Assembly (NCBI GenBank): GCA_038064135.1
Contig: JBBTTS010000014.1
Coordinates: 1 to 64,000 of the forward strand
Origin: JBBTTS01 sp038064135
GTDB taxonomy: Bacteria > Patescibacteriota > Saccharimonadia > Saccharimonadales > OMJO01
Direction of reading: 5' to 3'
Length of the DNA stretch: 64,000 nucleotides
Positions 17,355 through 24,640 of the stretch are shown one piece after another. Below the pieces are notes generated by a model. The model was not told where the DNA came from. It ran no database searches and worked only from the letters and a program-made list of their open reading frames with translations. The stretch's first letter is position 1. Each line of letters opens with the position of its first letter. A program made the position numbers and the translations under genes.

Positions 17355-17687
17355 ATTGTTGAGAAAATATCGGTAGCGGAGCTCGAAGAAATGGCTCAAA
17401 AAATGGATGGAAACTTGGTAAAAGCCGATGTGGACGTAGTTAAAAAAATAGTGATTATCGATATGCCTATGCACTTTGAGGGTGAGCAAGAGTTATTAAA
17501 AGATGGTTCTAAGCAGAAGGATCTTTGGGGAATCAACTTGTTGCCAGCGAAGTATGGTACGGATGATTTTATTGTTTATAACTCGATGATAAACATTAAG
17601 CCTCTTGTAAATCCAAGTATGAGTGTTTTATCAGAAGATATTCGCCAACAGATAAAATCGATCATCAAAGAGGTTGTCCATGAGTAA
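17349..17687 (+). CDS. DUF5674 family protein (cargo gene 1)
   Basis: 112 residues; start ATG overlaps the pheS stop (AATGA). MHFEGEQELLKDGSKQKDLWGINL and the central Asp/Phe strands match DUF5674, a small family found in Patescibacteria and some other phyla with no known function. The fold appears alpha/beta with no membrane segment. Inserted between pheS and pheT and translationally coupled to pheS. Overlaps the next start by 8 nt. Confidence 0.7.
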   Translation: MKIVEKISVAELEEMAQKMDGNLVKADVDVVKKIVIIDMPMHFEGEQELLKDGSKQKDLWGINLLPAKYGTDDFIVYNSMINIKPLVNPSMSVLSEDIRQQIKSIIKEVVHE

Positions 17688-17994
17688 CTACCACACAAAT
17701 TCATTGAAGAATGCTGACGTATTTACAGTTATGGGCTCTGTGTACGCCGAGGTGGCTCGATACGATTCTGCAATAGGAGCCGATCAAGCCGATCAAGCCG
17801 ATCAAGCGATTTTAAGAGCAATGGAACTGATTGATTTTTCTCAAAACTTAAATACATTAAACGCTGCCCAAAAGATGGAAATTGATAGGTTTGGATCGCT
17901 ATTGAAAGACCGAGCTAAGTTGCGAGAGAATAGTAACTTTGATGACTATCTAATGCCATTTGCGTTGGCGGCGAGAATGAGGCAATTCAAATGA
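17680..17994 (+). CDS. Hypothetical protein ending in a copy of the PheS C-terminus (cargo gene 2)
   Basis: 104 residues from ATG 17680, with GAGG 6 nt upstream. No family recognised; mostly helical. Residues about 34-43 are a GADQADQADQA tract from three copies of a 9-bp unit. The last residues, MRQFK, are encoded by repeat copy 2 in the same frame as the pheS end (LRQFK), so the natural C-terminus may have been replaced when the repeat arrived. Confidence 0.6.
   Translation: MSNYHTNSLKNADVFTVMGSVYAEVARYDSAIGADQADQADQAILRAMELIDFSQNLNTLNAAQKMEIDRFGSLLKDRAKLRENSNFDDYLMPFALAARMRQFK
17779..17805 (+). repeat. Three tandem 9-bp units in cargo gene 2
   Basis: GCCGATCAA repeated exactly three times, in frame (Ala-Asp-Gln). 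Confidence 0.9.
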
Positions 17995-17996
17995 AA
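17978..17996 (+). repeat. pheS-junction repeat, copy 2
   Basis: Exact copy of TGAGGCAATTCAAATGAAA; preceded by A, as in copy 3. The following GTT also matches the pheT start, giving AAATGAAAGTT in common. Confidence 0.95.
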
Positions 17997-18335
17997 GTTG
18001 TAAAAAGAAGTACCAATGATATCCAAAAAGAGGAGGCTCATGGTGGGAGCGGTGCCAGAAAAGTGTACGCGTCACCCGATCATCTAAAGAGCGCGCATTT
18101 TGAAATGATGACTCACGGATATTTACCAGCAGGTAAAACTTTTGATTGGCATGAGCACGTGGATACGGAGGAAATCATGGTTGTATTAAAAGGTATTGGT
18201 GAAGTTCACGATAAAGATGGTCAATATTCTTACGAGGCTGGTGACGTTTTTGTTTTTCCGACTAACACGCAGCACAAGATTCACAACCCCAGCAGCGAAC
18301 AGCACGAAATGATATTTGTCAGGGTAAAAGTATGA
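17991..18335 (+). CDS. Cupin-domain protein (cargo gene 3)
   Basis: 114 residues, a single cupin barrel. Metal-binding motif 1 reads FDWHEHVDTEEIMVVLKG and motif 2 reads GDVFVFPTNTQHKIHN, so a metal is probably bound. Single-domain cupins act as isomerases, dioxygenases or sugar-binding regulators; the substrate is not evident. The start codon is supplied by repeat copy 2 and the stop codon lies in copy 3, so the gene is framed exactly by two repeats. Confidence 0.85.
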   Translation: MKVVKRSTNDIQKEEAHGGSGARKVYASPDHLKSAHFEMMTHGYLPAGKTFDWHEHVDTEEIMVVLKGIGEVHDKDGQYSYEAGDVFVFPTNTQHKIHNPSSEQHEMIFVRVKV

Positions 18336-18351
18336 GGCAATTCAAATGAAA
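18333..18351 (+). repeat. pheS-junction repeat, copy 3
   Basis: Exact copy of TGAGGCAATTCAAATGAAA. Its first three bases are the cupin stop codon and its ATG AAA begins the SDR gene. With the preceding A it holds a five-codon frame (MRQFK) whose TGA overlaps the SDR start. Confidence 0.95.
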
Positions 18352-19011
18352 ACCGCAATTATTACTGGAGCAAGTGATGGAATCGGGGCTGCAATAGCCG
18401 AAAGATTGAGCTCAGACCATCAACTAATTCTTTGTGGACGTGATGAAGAAAAGTTAAAAGTGGTTAGTGAAAAGTGTGGTAACGCAAAATATTTTGCTTT
18501 TGATGTGAACAATGCAAAGCAACGAAATGATTTTTTTGATCAAGTTTCAAAAGTTGATACGTTAATAAACAATGCAGGTGTGTGGCACAAAGTTGGTGAT
18601 CTAGAAACACTGAGTGATGAGAAAATTTTAGAGGTACTCAATACTAATTTAGTCGCTCAGATACTTATTACCAGAGGGCTTTTACTAAAACTCAAAGAGT
18701 CTGTCGAAGGGGCAATTATAAATATAATTTCAAAGTCCGGTATTGTCGCACAAGCTGGCCAGTCCGTTTATACCGCTAGCAAATACGGGATGCGTGGTTT
18801 TACGGACGTCCTAAGGCAAGATTTAAAAGAATCCAGTATCCGTGTGGGAGCAGTATTTCAATCCGGCACAAACACTCAAATGTTTGCTAAAGCGGGCGAT
18901 GAGTTTGCGGTAGAAACCTTTACGGAACCGAAGGATCTTGCGGAGGTAGTAGCATTTATGCTAAGCCGTCCTGAAAAGTTATGGATAAATGAAGTCATGG
19001 TAGAGAAATGA
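18346..19011 (+). CDS. Short-chain dehydrogenase/reductase (cargo gene 4)
   Basis: 221 residues, classical SDR. The dinucleotide-binding motif is ITGASDGIGAAIAE, followed by NNAGVWHK and the catalytic SVYTASKYGMRG (Tyr-xxx-Lys) with Ser in ISKSG upstream. It should oxidise or reduce a small alcohol or ketone with NAD(P)H; the substrate is unknown. The start lies in repeat copy 3. Its stop overlaps the pheT start as AAATGA, keeping pheT translationally coupled. Confidence 0.9.
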   Translation: MKTAIITGASDGIGAAIAERLSSDHQLILCGRDEEKLKVVSEKCGNAKYFAFDVNNAKQRNDFFDQVSKVDTLINNAGVWHKVGDLETLSDEKILEVLNTNLVAQILITRGLLLKLKESVEGAIINIISKSGIVAQAGQSVYTASKYGMRGFTDVLRQDLKESSIRVGAVFQSGTNTQMFAKAGDEFAVETFTEPKDLAEVVAFMLSRPEKLWINEVMVEK

Positions 19012-21521
19012 AAGTTAGTTTAAACTGGGCGCAGTTTTATAGCAATGTCGATTTGAAGAGTATTGGCAAAGATGAGCTTTTGAAGCGTATCGGCGCACAA
19101 CTTGGGGCTGTTGAAGATGTTGTAGAGTGGGGGCCGCGATACGACGGTATTGTGGTTGCTAAAGTTATCTCTTGCGAAAAACACCAGGCGGCCGACAAAT
19201 TAAGCGTTTGTCGGATTGACGACGGTGGAGCCGTGCAAGACGTAGAGCGTGGCGACGACGGACTGGTGCAAGTTGTATGTGGTGCACCGAAGGTGGCTGA
19301 AGGCATGACCGTAGCGTGGATACCACCCGGAACCGTAGTGCCAAGCACCATCGACAAAGATCCGTTTACGCTAGAAGTTCGCGAAATTCGCGGCGCTAAA
19401 AGTAACGGCATGTTAGCCAGCGCGAGCGAGCTGGGCATCAGCGATAACCACGATGGCATACTAGAAATCAAAGAATCCGACGTGCTCACACCCGACCTTA
19501 TGACTCTCGGAACGCCTTTTAAACAATTGTATGGCCTAGATGACGTGGTGTTTGACCTTGAGAACAAGATGTTTACCCACCGCCCAGACTGCTTTGGCAT
19601 CTTGGGTGTAGCACGTGAGCTAGCAGGTATTTGCGGGCTGCAATTCAAATCACCAGATTGGTATACGCAGCCGATTACAATCGAATCAACAAGCCAACTT
19701 CCCTTTTCTTCAAGAAATGAAATACCAGAACTAGTACCGCGTTTTATGGCACAAGTTGTCGAAGGCATACAAATTACCCAGAGTCCAACTTGGATGCTAG
19801 CCAGCTTTACAAGGACAGGGCTAAAACCAATTAACAACATAGTGGATAGGTCTAACTATTACATGCAGTTAACGGCTCAACCGACCCACGCTTTTGACTA
19901 CGACAAGGTCAAAGCGTTGTGTGGCGAACAAGTAACAATCTTTCCGCGCTTAGCTAACGACGGAGAAGAGATAAAGCTTCTTGGAGGCAAAACTATAAAG
20001 CTAACCAACGAAGACATTGTGATTGCCACCGACAAACAGGCAATCGCCTTGGCTGGTGTCATGGGTGGTGCCGAAACTGAGGTGGACGAAAACACCAAGA
20101 ATATCATCATTGAGTGCGCCACATTTGATATGTACGCCATTCGTCGTACCAGTATGCGCCATGGGCTATTTACCGACGCCGTTACTCGGTTTAACAAGGG
20201 TCAGAGCCCACTACAAAACCATGTTGTGTTAGCAAAACTGGTGAGCAACATGGTTAAGCATGCAGAAGGCAAGGCTGGCGAAGTTTACGATTCTAACCCA
20301 GACATCAAGCCCATGCCAGTAGTTAGCGTATCTACAGAATTTATCAACCAAAGACTAGGCTCGTCTCTGACTACCGACGAAATAGCAGAAATGCTTCGCC
20401 GCGTTGAGTTCGAAGTGGGCCCAGAACTAGAAGTTAGTCCGCCATTTTGGCGCAGAGATATCGAGTTTCCGGAAGATATAGTAGAAGAAATTGGAAGGTT
20501 GTACGGCTACGATAAACTACCAGTGGCTTTGCCTCCTCGTGGCAGCAAGCCCGCAATTAAGTACGAGTTGTTAGAAAACAAGAAGCGACTTCGAAAGTTG
20601 CTGGCTGCTGCAGGCGCCAACGAAGTACTGACTTATAGTTTTGTCCACGAAAACCTAATGCAAAAAGTTGGCCAAAATAAAGAAAATGCCTACCATGTCC
20701 GTAACGCCATAAGCCCCGATTTGCAGTATTACCGCATGAGTCTGATGCCCAGCTTGCTCGACAAAGTTAATATGAATATTAGAGCTGGGTACGAGGAATT
20801 TGCTTTGTTTGAAATGAACAAAGTTCACAATAAAGATCTGACCGAAGATGATTTGCCTATAGAAGAAAACCGCCTAGCGTTAGTCATTGCGGTTGACGAC
20901 AAGGCTGCCAAGGCTAAAGCCGGAGCTGCATTTTATCAGGCCAGACTCTACTTAGAGTGCGTTGCCCAGGCTTTTGGGGTTGAGTTAATCTATGAGCCAG
21001 CAACCACTCACGAACCCAAAATGGAAATCGGTAAGGCTGCAGTGGCACCGTTCGAACCACGGCGCAGTGCATATGTAAAAACTGTTGACGGTGAGTTGAT
21101 AGCCGAATTGGGCGAATTCAAATCAACCACGCGCCAAAACCTTAAGCTTCCTTCATACACAGCTGGATTTGAGCTAGATATTGACCGGCTAATCGCACAC
21201 GCCAAAAATCCGGTATACACCCCGCTTCCAAGATTTCCTAAGGTCGAACAAGATATAAGCCTACGGGTAAATAATGATGTCGCATTTGCTGATCTGCAAA
21301 GCTGTGTCGAGCAGGCTGTTATCGACCTGCAACCAGATCACAGCATTACATATGTCAACCCACTCGATATATATCAGAAAGCAGGCGAACCAGACAAACA
21401 AATTGCTTTTCGAATGAGTATCGCAAACTACCAGCGCACATTGACCTCTGAGGAAGTGAACACCTTGCTAGATAAGGCAGCCGAAGCGGCTAAGCAACAA
21501 TTTGGTGCGGAGCGTATCTAG
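19008..21521 (+). CDS. pheT: Phenylalanyl-tRNA synthetase beta subunit
   Basis: 837 residues, full length. Domains in order: N-terminal region, tRNA-binding OB fold (about 40-160, with GVVAKV-like strands and QVVCGAPKVAEGM), B3/B4 editing domain (about 210-400, including THAFDYDK), B5 domain (about 410-480), the catalytic-like core (RRDIEFPEDIVEEIGRLYGY), and the C-terminal FDX-ACB anticodon-binding domain (PRFPKVEQDISL). It edits mischarged Tyr-tRNA and completes the PheRS heterotetramer. Separated from pheS by 1.65 kb of cargo genes. Confidence 0.97.
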   Translation: MKVSLNWAQFYSNVDLKSIGKDELLKRIGAQLGAVEDVVEWGPRYDGIVVAKVISCEKHQAADKLSVCRIDDGGAVQDVERGDDGLVQVVCGAPKVAEGMTVAWIPPGTVVPSTIDKDPFTLEVREIRGAKSNGMLASASELGISDNHDGILEIKESDVLTPDLMTLGTPFKQLYGLDDVVFDLENKMFTHRPDCFGILGVARELAGICGLQFKSPDWYTQPITIESTSQLPFSSRNEIPELVPRFMAQVVEGIQITQSPTWMLASFTRTGLKPINNIVDRSNYYMQLTAQPTHAFDYDKVKALCGEQVTIFPRLANDGEEIKLLGGKTIKLTNEDIVIATDKQAIALAGVMGGAETEVDENTKNIIIECATFDMYAIRRTSMRHGLFTDAVTRFNKGQSPLQNHVVLAKLVSNMVKHAEGKAGEVYDSNPDIKPMPVVSVSTEFINQRLGSSLTTDEIAEMLRRVEFEVGPELEVSPPFWRRDIEFPEDIVEEIGRLYGYDKLPVALPPRGSKPAIKYELLENKKRLRKLLAAAGANEVLTYSFVHENLMQKVGQNKENAYHVRNAISPDLQYYRMSLMPSLLDKVNMNIRAGYEEFALFEMNKVHNKDLTEDDLPIEENRLALVIAVDDKAAKAKAGAAFYQARLYLECVAQAFGVELIYEPATTHEPKMEIGKAAVAPFEPRRSAYVKTVDGELIAELGEFKSTTRQNLKLPSYTAGFELDIDRLIAHAKNPVYTPLPRFPKVEQDISLRVNNDVAFADLQSCVEQAVIDLQPDHSITYVNPLDIYQKAGEPDKQIAFRMSIANYQRTLTSEEVNTLLDKAAEAAKQQFGAERI

Positions 21522-21522
21522 C

Positions 21523-23283
21523 GTGATTCGGCTGCGTTGGCTTGCTTCGCTGGCGCTACTCGTAAGCTTTTTACTAACACCGTTGGTTGCTAGTGCAGAT
21601 CTGCAAGATTTCACCATTACCAACTTCGATGCCGACTATACACTGACCACAGAAGATCCCCAAGGGCTGTTAATAGTCAAAGAGCGTATCGACGTAGTTT
21701 TTACCAATAATAATCATGGGATTGAGCGGGCTCTACCAGATAAGTATAAGGGCAAAAAACAGAACATTAGTAATATTCAAGCCTCCAAGGCAGACGGCAG
21801 TGCTTGGCCATTTAGCACCTACACTACCAATGATAACTTGGTAATACGAATTGGCGACCCAAATCAGACAGTAACTGGCCCGCAAACATTTATAATTAAC
21901 TACCAACAAGAGAATGTAATTAGTTTTTATGATGACCACGATGAACTTTATTGGGACATTAACGGCGACCAATGGGCACAGCCCTTTACTAAAGTCACTG
22001 CAAACTTCCATTTGCCCACCGCAGTAAAATTAAACCAGACCAAATGCTTTGCCGGCAAGTACGGCGAAAGTTCGCAGCAATGTAGTGTTTCAAAAACAAG
22101 TGACGGTATAAAAGTCGAAACGCTAAGAGCACTCCAGCCATACGAAACCTTGACTGGGTTAATTAGCATACAAAAAGGCAGTTTTGCCCAACCAACTAGG
22201 GTTGATTGGCTGAAAGAAAACCTCAAAAATATATTATCGTTTTTGGCGTTGCCGATACTAGTTTTATTGCCTAGTTTTCGGTATTGGTATAAAAATGGCA
22301 AAGATTCAAAAGGTCGAGGCGTTATTGTTTCTCAGTATGACGCACCTGACAAATTGCGACCAGCAGAAGTTGGGACATTAGTTGATTACCGAGTAGACAA
22401 CAGAGATATATCGGCAACAATTATAGACCTAGCAATACGCAAATATTTAAAGATTATTGAAACCAAAAAAGATAGATTTTTGTTAAAAGACAAGTTGACA
22501 TACGAGTTTGAGCTAATAAATCCAAGTACCACAGGACTAAAAAGCTATGAACGAGATATTTTATGGGGAATATTCGGCGCCAAAACCGAAGTTGACATCC
22601 AGGTGGGTCAAATAGTCAACGTCAATGATTTAAAGGGCAAGATGTACAAAGTCATTCAGGAAGTCCGAGAAACGGTTAGTTTGTCTTTGGCTCAAGAAGG
22701 ATATTTTAATGGAAGCCCCCTTAGGGTGGCTGGAAAGCTTTTTCTTGTCGTAACTGCTGTAGTCATCTCATTATTTGTTTTTGGCGCTATTTTGGGAATA
22801 TGGTATGTTTTTGGCGGTTTAATAACCACGGCGTTCTTGATAATCTTTGCAATGTTGATGCCCAAAAGAACCGAAAAAGGAGTGATGGCAAAAGAACATA
22901 TTGAAGGTCTGAAGCTATATTTGTCAGTTGCCGAAAAAGAAAGATTAAAGATGCTTCAGAGCCCGGATTCTCCCTACGCAAAAAAATCTTTAGGGCCGAA
23001 GCGAACCGTAGAATTATTCGAGAAATTGTTGCCATTCGCCGTAGCCCTAGGCGTAGAAAACGCTTGGGCAAAACAGTTTGAAGACATCTACAAATCACCT
23101 CCTGATTGGTATAGCGGAAATTGGACTACCTTTAATGCGTTGGTTTTTGCCAACAGTTTGTCGACCTCGTTAAATACAATGGGTGCTAATTTTTCACCAC
23201 CAAGTAACTCTGGCAGCAGTGGATTTTCGGGTGGCGGAGGCTTCTCCGGCGGTGGTGGTGGAGGTGGTGGTGGTGGCTGGTAG
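21523..23283 (+). CDS. DUF2207 membrane protein with glycine-rich tail
   Basis: 586 residues from GTG 21523, two bases after the pheT stop. Signal peptide (about 1-28), DUF2207 domain with the DADYTLTTEDPQGLLIVKERIDV opening split over several strands, a membrane segment (about 235-256), a cytoplasmic region starting YDAPDKLRPAEVGTLVDYRVD, two more membrane segments (about 405-445), and a tail of Gly/Ser-Phe-Gly repeats ending GGGGGW. The glycine tail is typical of the family and may signal membrane-protein quality control or surface display; function unknown. An in-frame TTG at 21502 lies inside pheT and is less likely. Confidence 0.85.
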   Translation: MIRLRWLASLALLVSFLLTPLVASADLQDFTITNFDADYTLTTEDPQGLLIVKERIDVVFTNNNHGIERALPDKYKGKKQNISNIQASKADGSAWPFSTYTTNDNLVIRIGDPNQTVTGPQTFIINYQQENVISFYDDHDELYWDINGDQWAQPFTKVTANFHLPTAVKLNQTKCFAGKYGESSQQCSVSKTSDGIKVETLRALQPYETLTGLISIQKGSFAQPTRVDWLKENLKNILSFLALPILVLLPSFRYWYKNGKDSKGRGVIVSQYDAPDKLRPAEVGTLVDYRVDNRDISATIIDLAIRKYLKIIETKKDRFLLKDKLTYEFELINPSTTGLKSYERDILWGIFGAKTEVDIQVGQIVNVNDLKGKMYKVIQEVRETVSLSLAQEGYFNGSPLRVAGKLFLVVTAVVISLFVFGAILGIWYVFGGLITTAFLIIFAMLMPKRTEKGVMAKEHIEGLKLYLSVAEKERLKMLQSPDSPYAKKSLGPKRTVELFEKLLPFAVALGVENAWAKQFEDIYKSPPDWYSGNWTTFNALVFANSLSTSLNTMGANFSPPSNSGSSGFSGGGGFSGGGGGGGGGGW

Positions 23284-23299
23284 CCAAGAAATTCTACTG

Positions 23300-23328
23300 T
23301 TGGAATAAATTGATAAAAATTGTATAAT
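23300..23328 (+). promoter_or_regulatory. Strong promoter for a non-coding RNA
   Basis: TTGGAA, 17 nt, perfect TATAAT. The predicted start (about 23335) falls a few bases before the first stem strand of the RNA candidate at 23336-23519, and no long open frame follows. Confidence 0.75.
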
Positions 23329-23335
23329 ACTACAG

Positions 23336-23519
23336 CTTTTGGTCGAGAAATGCTCCCAAATAGCACCTTAACAGGTACAGAATCATAGTATTTTAGTGAT
23401 TGCGCATGTAACCGACTTATTAAAATTTTGATTTGTTAGCTACATGTGTAATCTAGGACGTATTTGGAAGGATTATGGTCTTATGTCCTAAAGTCCGAGA
23501 GTTCGAGTCTCTACGACCA
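23336..23519 (+). ncRNA. Structured RNA with tRNA-like ends (RNA A), family unknown
   Basis: Begins just after a strong promoter. TGGTCG (23340-23345) pairs with CGACCA (23514-23519) as a terminal stem. Just inside the 3' strand is a T-arm: AGAG, loop TTCGAGT, CTCT (23498-23512), with the GTTCRANNC consensus. Between lie small hairpins: TGCT/AGCA (23351-23365), AATCA/TGATT (23381-23401), CATGTA/TACATG (23405-23446) and TAGGAC/GTCCTA (23454-23490). At about 180 nt it is too long for a tRNA and short for a tmRNA. It could be a reduced tmRNA-like molecule, a tRNA with an insertion, or a new class. Confidence 0.5.
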
Positions 23520-23533
23520 CTTGTTCTGATTGG

Positions 23534-23562
23534 TTCACAAAAATGCTGTTCACAGCTAAGTA
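23534..23562 (+). promoter_or_regulatory. Possible promoter for the zinc-ribbon-like gene
   Basis: TTCACA, 17 nt, TAAGTA. Moderate match. It would give a leader of about 100 nt in which GGTAA (23570s) and TTACC (23630s) can pair around an internal stem. Confidence 0.35.
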
Positions 23563-23669
23563 TACCACCCGGTAATACTAGGGCAACAATGTTTACTTAG
23601 TCATTATGGACGACGTAGTAGCCAGCAAAATGTTACCCCGATCCCTACTCACCCAAGGAGGTGATTTAC

Positions 23670-23822
23670 ATGACCTTTCGAGGTCGATGCGGTGGTCGCA
23701 AGAACCGTCCGTCGGCTTGCCCAAAATGTAAGGGTAAGTTGTCTAACGCATTTGGGAAGTTGACTTGCAGTCATTGCGGCAACTCGGGCACATGCCCAGG
23801 CTGTCCCGACTGCGGTCGGTAA
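23670..23822 (+). CDS. 50-residue cysteine-rich zinc-ribbon-like protein
   Basis: A short gene with a very strong Shine-Dalgarno (AAGGAGGTGA, 5 nt before the ATG). Eight cysteines: C7, CPKC (17-20), CSHC (33-36), CPGC (42-45) and C48. The first two pairs are spaced like a zinc ribbon; the last group (CPGCPDC) could hold a second metal or cluster. The N-terminus is basic (RGRCGGRKNRP), which suits RNA or ribosome binding. The family is not recognised. It lies between RNA candidates, so an RNA-binding role is plausible but unproven. Confidence 0.75.
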   Translation: MTFRGRCGGRKNRPSACPKCKGKLSNAFGKLTCSHCGNSGTCPGCPDCGR

Positions 23823-23949
23823 CCCGAGGGGGCGTGACAGGACTATGAGAACAATTTGTGCCCCAAAAGGCCTTATTTTCACTTGTACCTGTTACGTCAC
23901 CAATGTAAATTTACAAAAAATATTAAGTTTTTATTGTTGACGTCGGCTA

Positions 23950-23978
23950 TTGATTAATAGGTAAAAACGTTGTAAACT
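23950..23978 (+). promoter_or_regulatory. Possible promoter for RNA B
   Basis: TTGATT, 17 nt, TAAACT. Leads into a region with stems but no long frame. Confidence 0.4.
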
Positions 23979-23984
23979 GGTCAT

Positions 23985-24249
23985 CGTAATTGTGGTTGAG
24001 TTTAATTCGATTCCCCTGTTACGAACGTTGACAGATGAAGAAACTACCCATTGAAAATGTTCCATGGGACGGTGCTGTTTGAAAATATAAAGTAGTTAAA
24101 CAATACCGTCTCTATGATGAGGCAAATTTCACGGGTAGAGCCAAAGTATCTGGGTTGCGGGCGCGACACTTGATATGGTTGGTAAGTTGGTTCGATTCCA
24201 GCCTACCCGACGAAGGGGTATTGGATTAGCAAAAAAGACGTTTTTTGCT
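23985..24249 (+). ncRNA. Structured RNA candidate with a tRNA-like 3' element (RNA B)
   Basis: Contains GGGACGGT (24065) pairing with ACCGTCTC (24110) with an inner TGTTT/AAACA stem. At 24132-24210 is a tRNA-sized element: CGGGTAG and CTACCCG make a perfect 7-bp acceptor stem, and GTTGG-TTCGATT-CCAGC is a proper 5-bp T-arm with a 7-nt loop. However, no 5-bp/7-nt anticodon arm can be drawn in the 47 nt between, and the D region lacks GG; a GTTGC-GGGC-GCGAC hairpin sits there instead. CTACCC at 24041 could compete for GGGTAG. A terminator-like hairpin ends the unit. A decayed tRNA, Y-RNA-like element or tmRNA-like 3' domain are alternatives. Confidence 0.45.
24228..24249 (+). terminator. Terminator-like hairpin AGCAAAAAA/TTTTTTGCT
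   Basis: Perfect 9-bp stem with loop GACG. The T-run is in the 3' arm rather than after it, so it is an A/U-type terminator at best. Confidence 0.5.
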
Positions 24250-24258
24250 TCTTCAAAA

Positions 24259-24513
24259 CCCTTCGGGGGAGTATCGGACCAATACGGGTCCCCACCTCGC
24301 CGAGGTTCGATACTCCCACCTTCGCGGAGTGCTTGACAAATCGTTATTACGGTTCACGCCCCCCTTTCGTGGATCGGTGGTCGTCAAGCACTCCGCATTA
24401 AACCGGCCCCCCAAAGAGCCGGAAACTGGGGAGCGGGGAGCGCCAAGCAAATCAACCTAAGCATTGGGCTGGAATGCAAAGGTTGGAGTAGCTTTGGCTG
24501 CCCCCCGCTTCCC
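24259..24513. ncRNA. GC-rich multi-hairpin element (RNA C), family unknown
   Basis: Much richer in GC than its surroundings and full of paired arms. GGGAGTATCG (24267) pairs with CGATACTCCC (24308) around two inner hairpins. GCGGAGTGCTTGAC (24324-24337) pairs perfectly over 14 bp with 24383-24396, enclosing an 8-bp stem with a C-rich loop. CCGGC/GCCGG follows at 24403-24422, and a G-rich strand at 24428 pairs with CCCC-rich 24503-24513 around CAACCT-GCATT hairpin 24453-24485. C-rich loops and G-rich strands could form pseudoknots. Both strands have short open frames here, but the paired arms explain the sequence better. Strand is not determined; no promoter is obvious. Confidence 0.5.
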
Positions 24514-24519
24514 TTCGAA

Positions 24520-24640
24520 TAGGACAACCATTTTGCCCTTTAACGGCTAAATAAATCTTCATCTGTCCTTCTCTCTTAGCGTATTTAATTAAGTACTCTG
24601 AGCCAGAAGAAATTAAATTAACATGTTAAGCTTAATTTAA
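24520..24640. other. Spacer before the ABC exporter
   Basis: AT-rich; contains TTAACATGTTAA (24617-24628), a 12-bp palindrome close to the exporter start. Nothing else recognised. Confidence 0.4.

Noticed and set aside
23341..23517. Possible tmRNA tag frame (resume GCG at 23402, reading AHVTDLLKF then stop)
   Set aside because: The peptide does not end in the usual Ala-Ala-type degron and the length of the RNA is too short; kept only as a structural RNA.
24115..24130. ATGAGGCAAATTTCA, partly resembling the pheS-junction repeat
   Set aside because: Only the first nine bases match exactly; too short to call a fourth copy.
23942..24210. GTCGGCTA (23942) as 5' partner of TACCCGAC (24206) in a long tmRNA-like RNA
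   Set aside because: One mismatch, and the nearer CGGGTAG at 24132 pairs perfectly; no tmRNA D-loop motif follows 23942.
24245..24460. Open frames on both strands of the GC-rich block
   Set aside because: Both are explained by the inverted repeats, and neither has a start signal or a recognisable protein.
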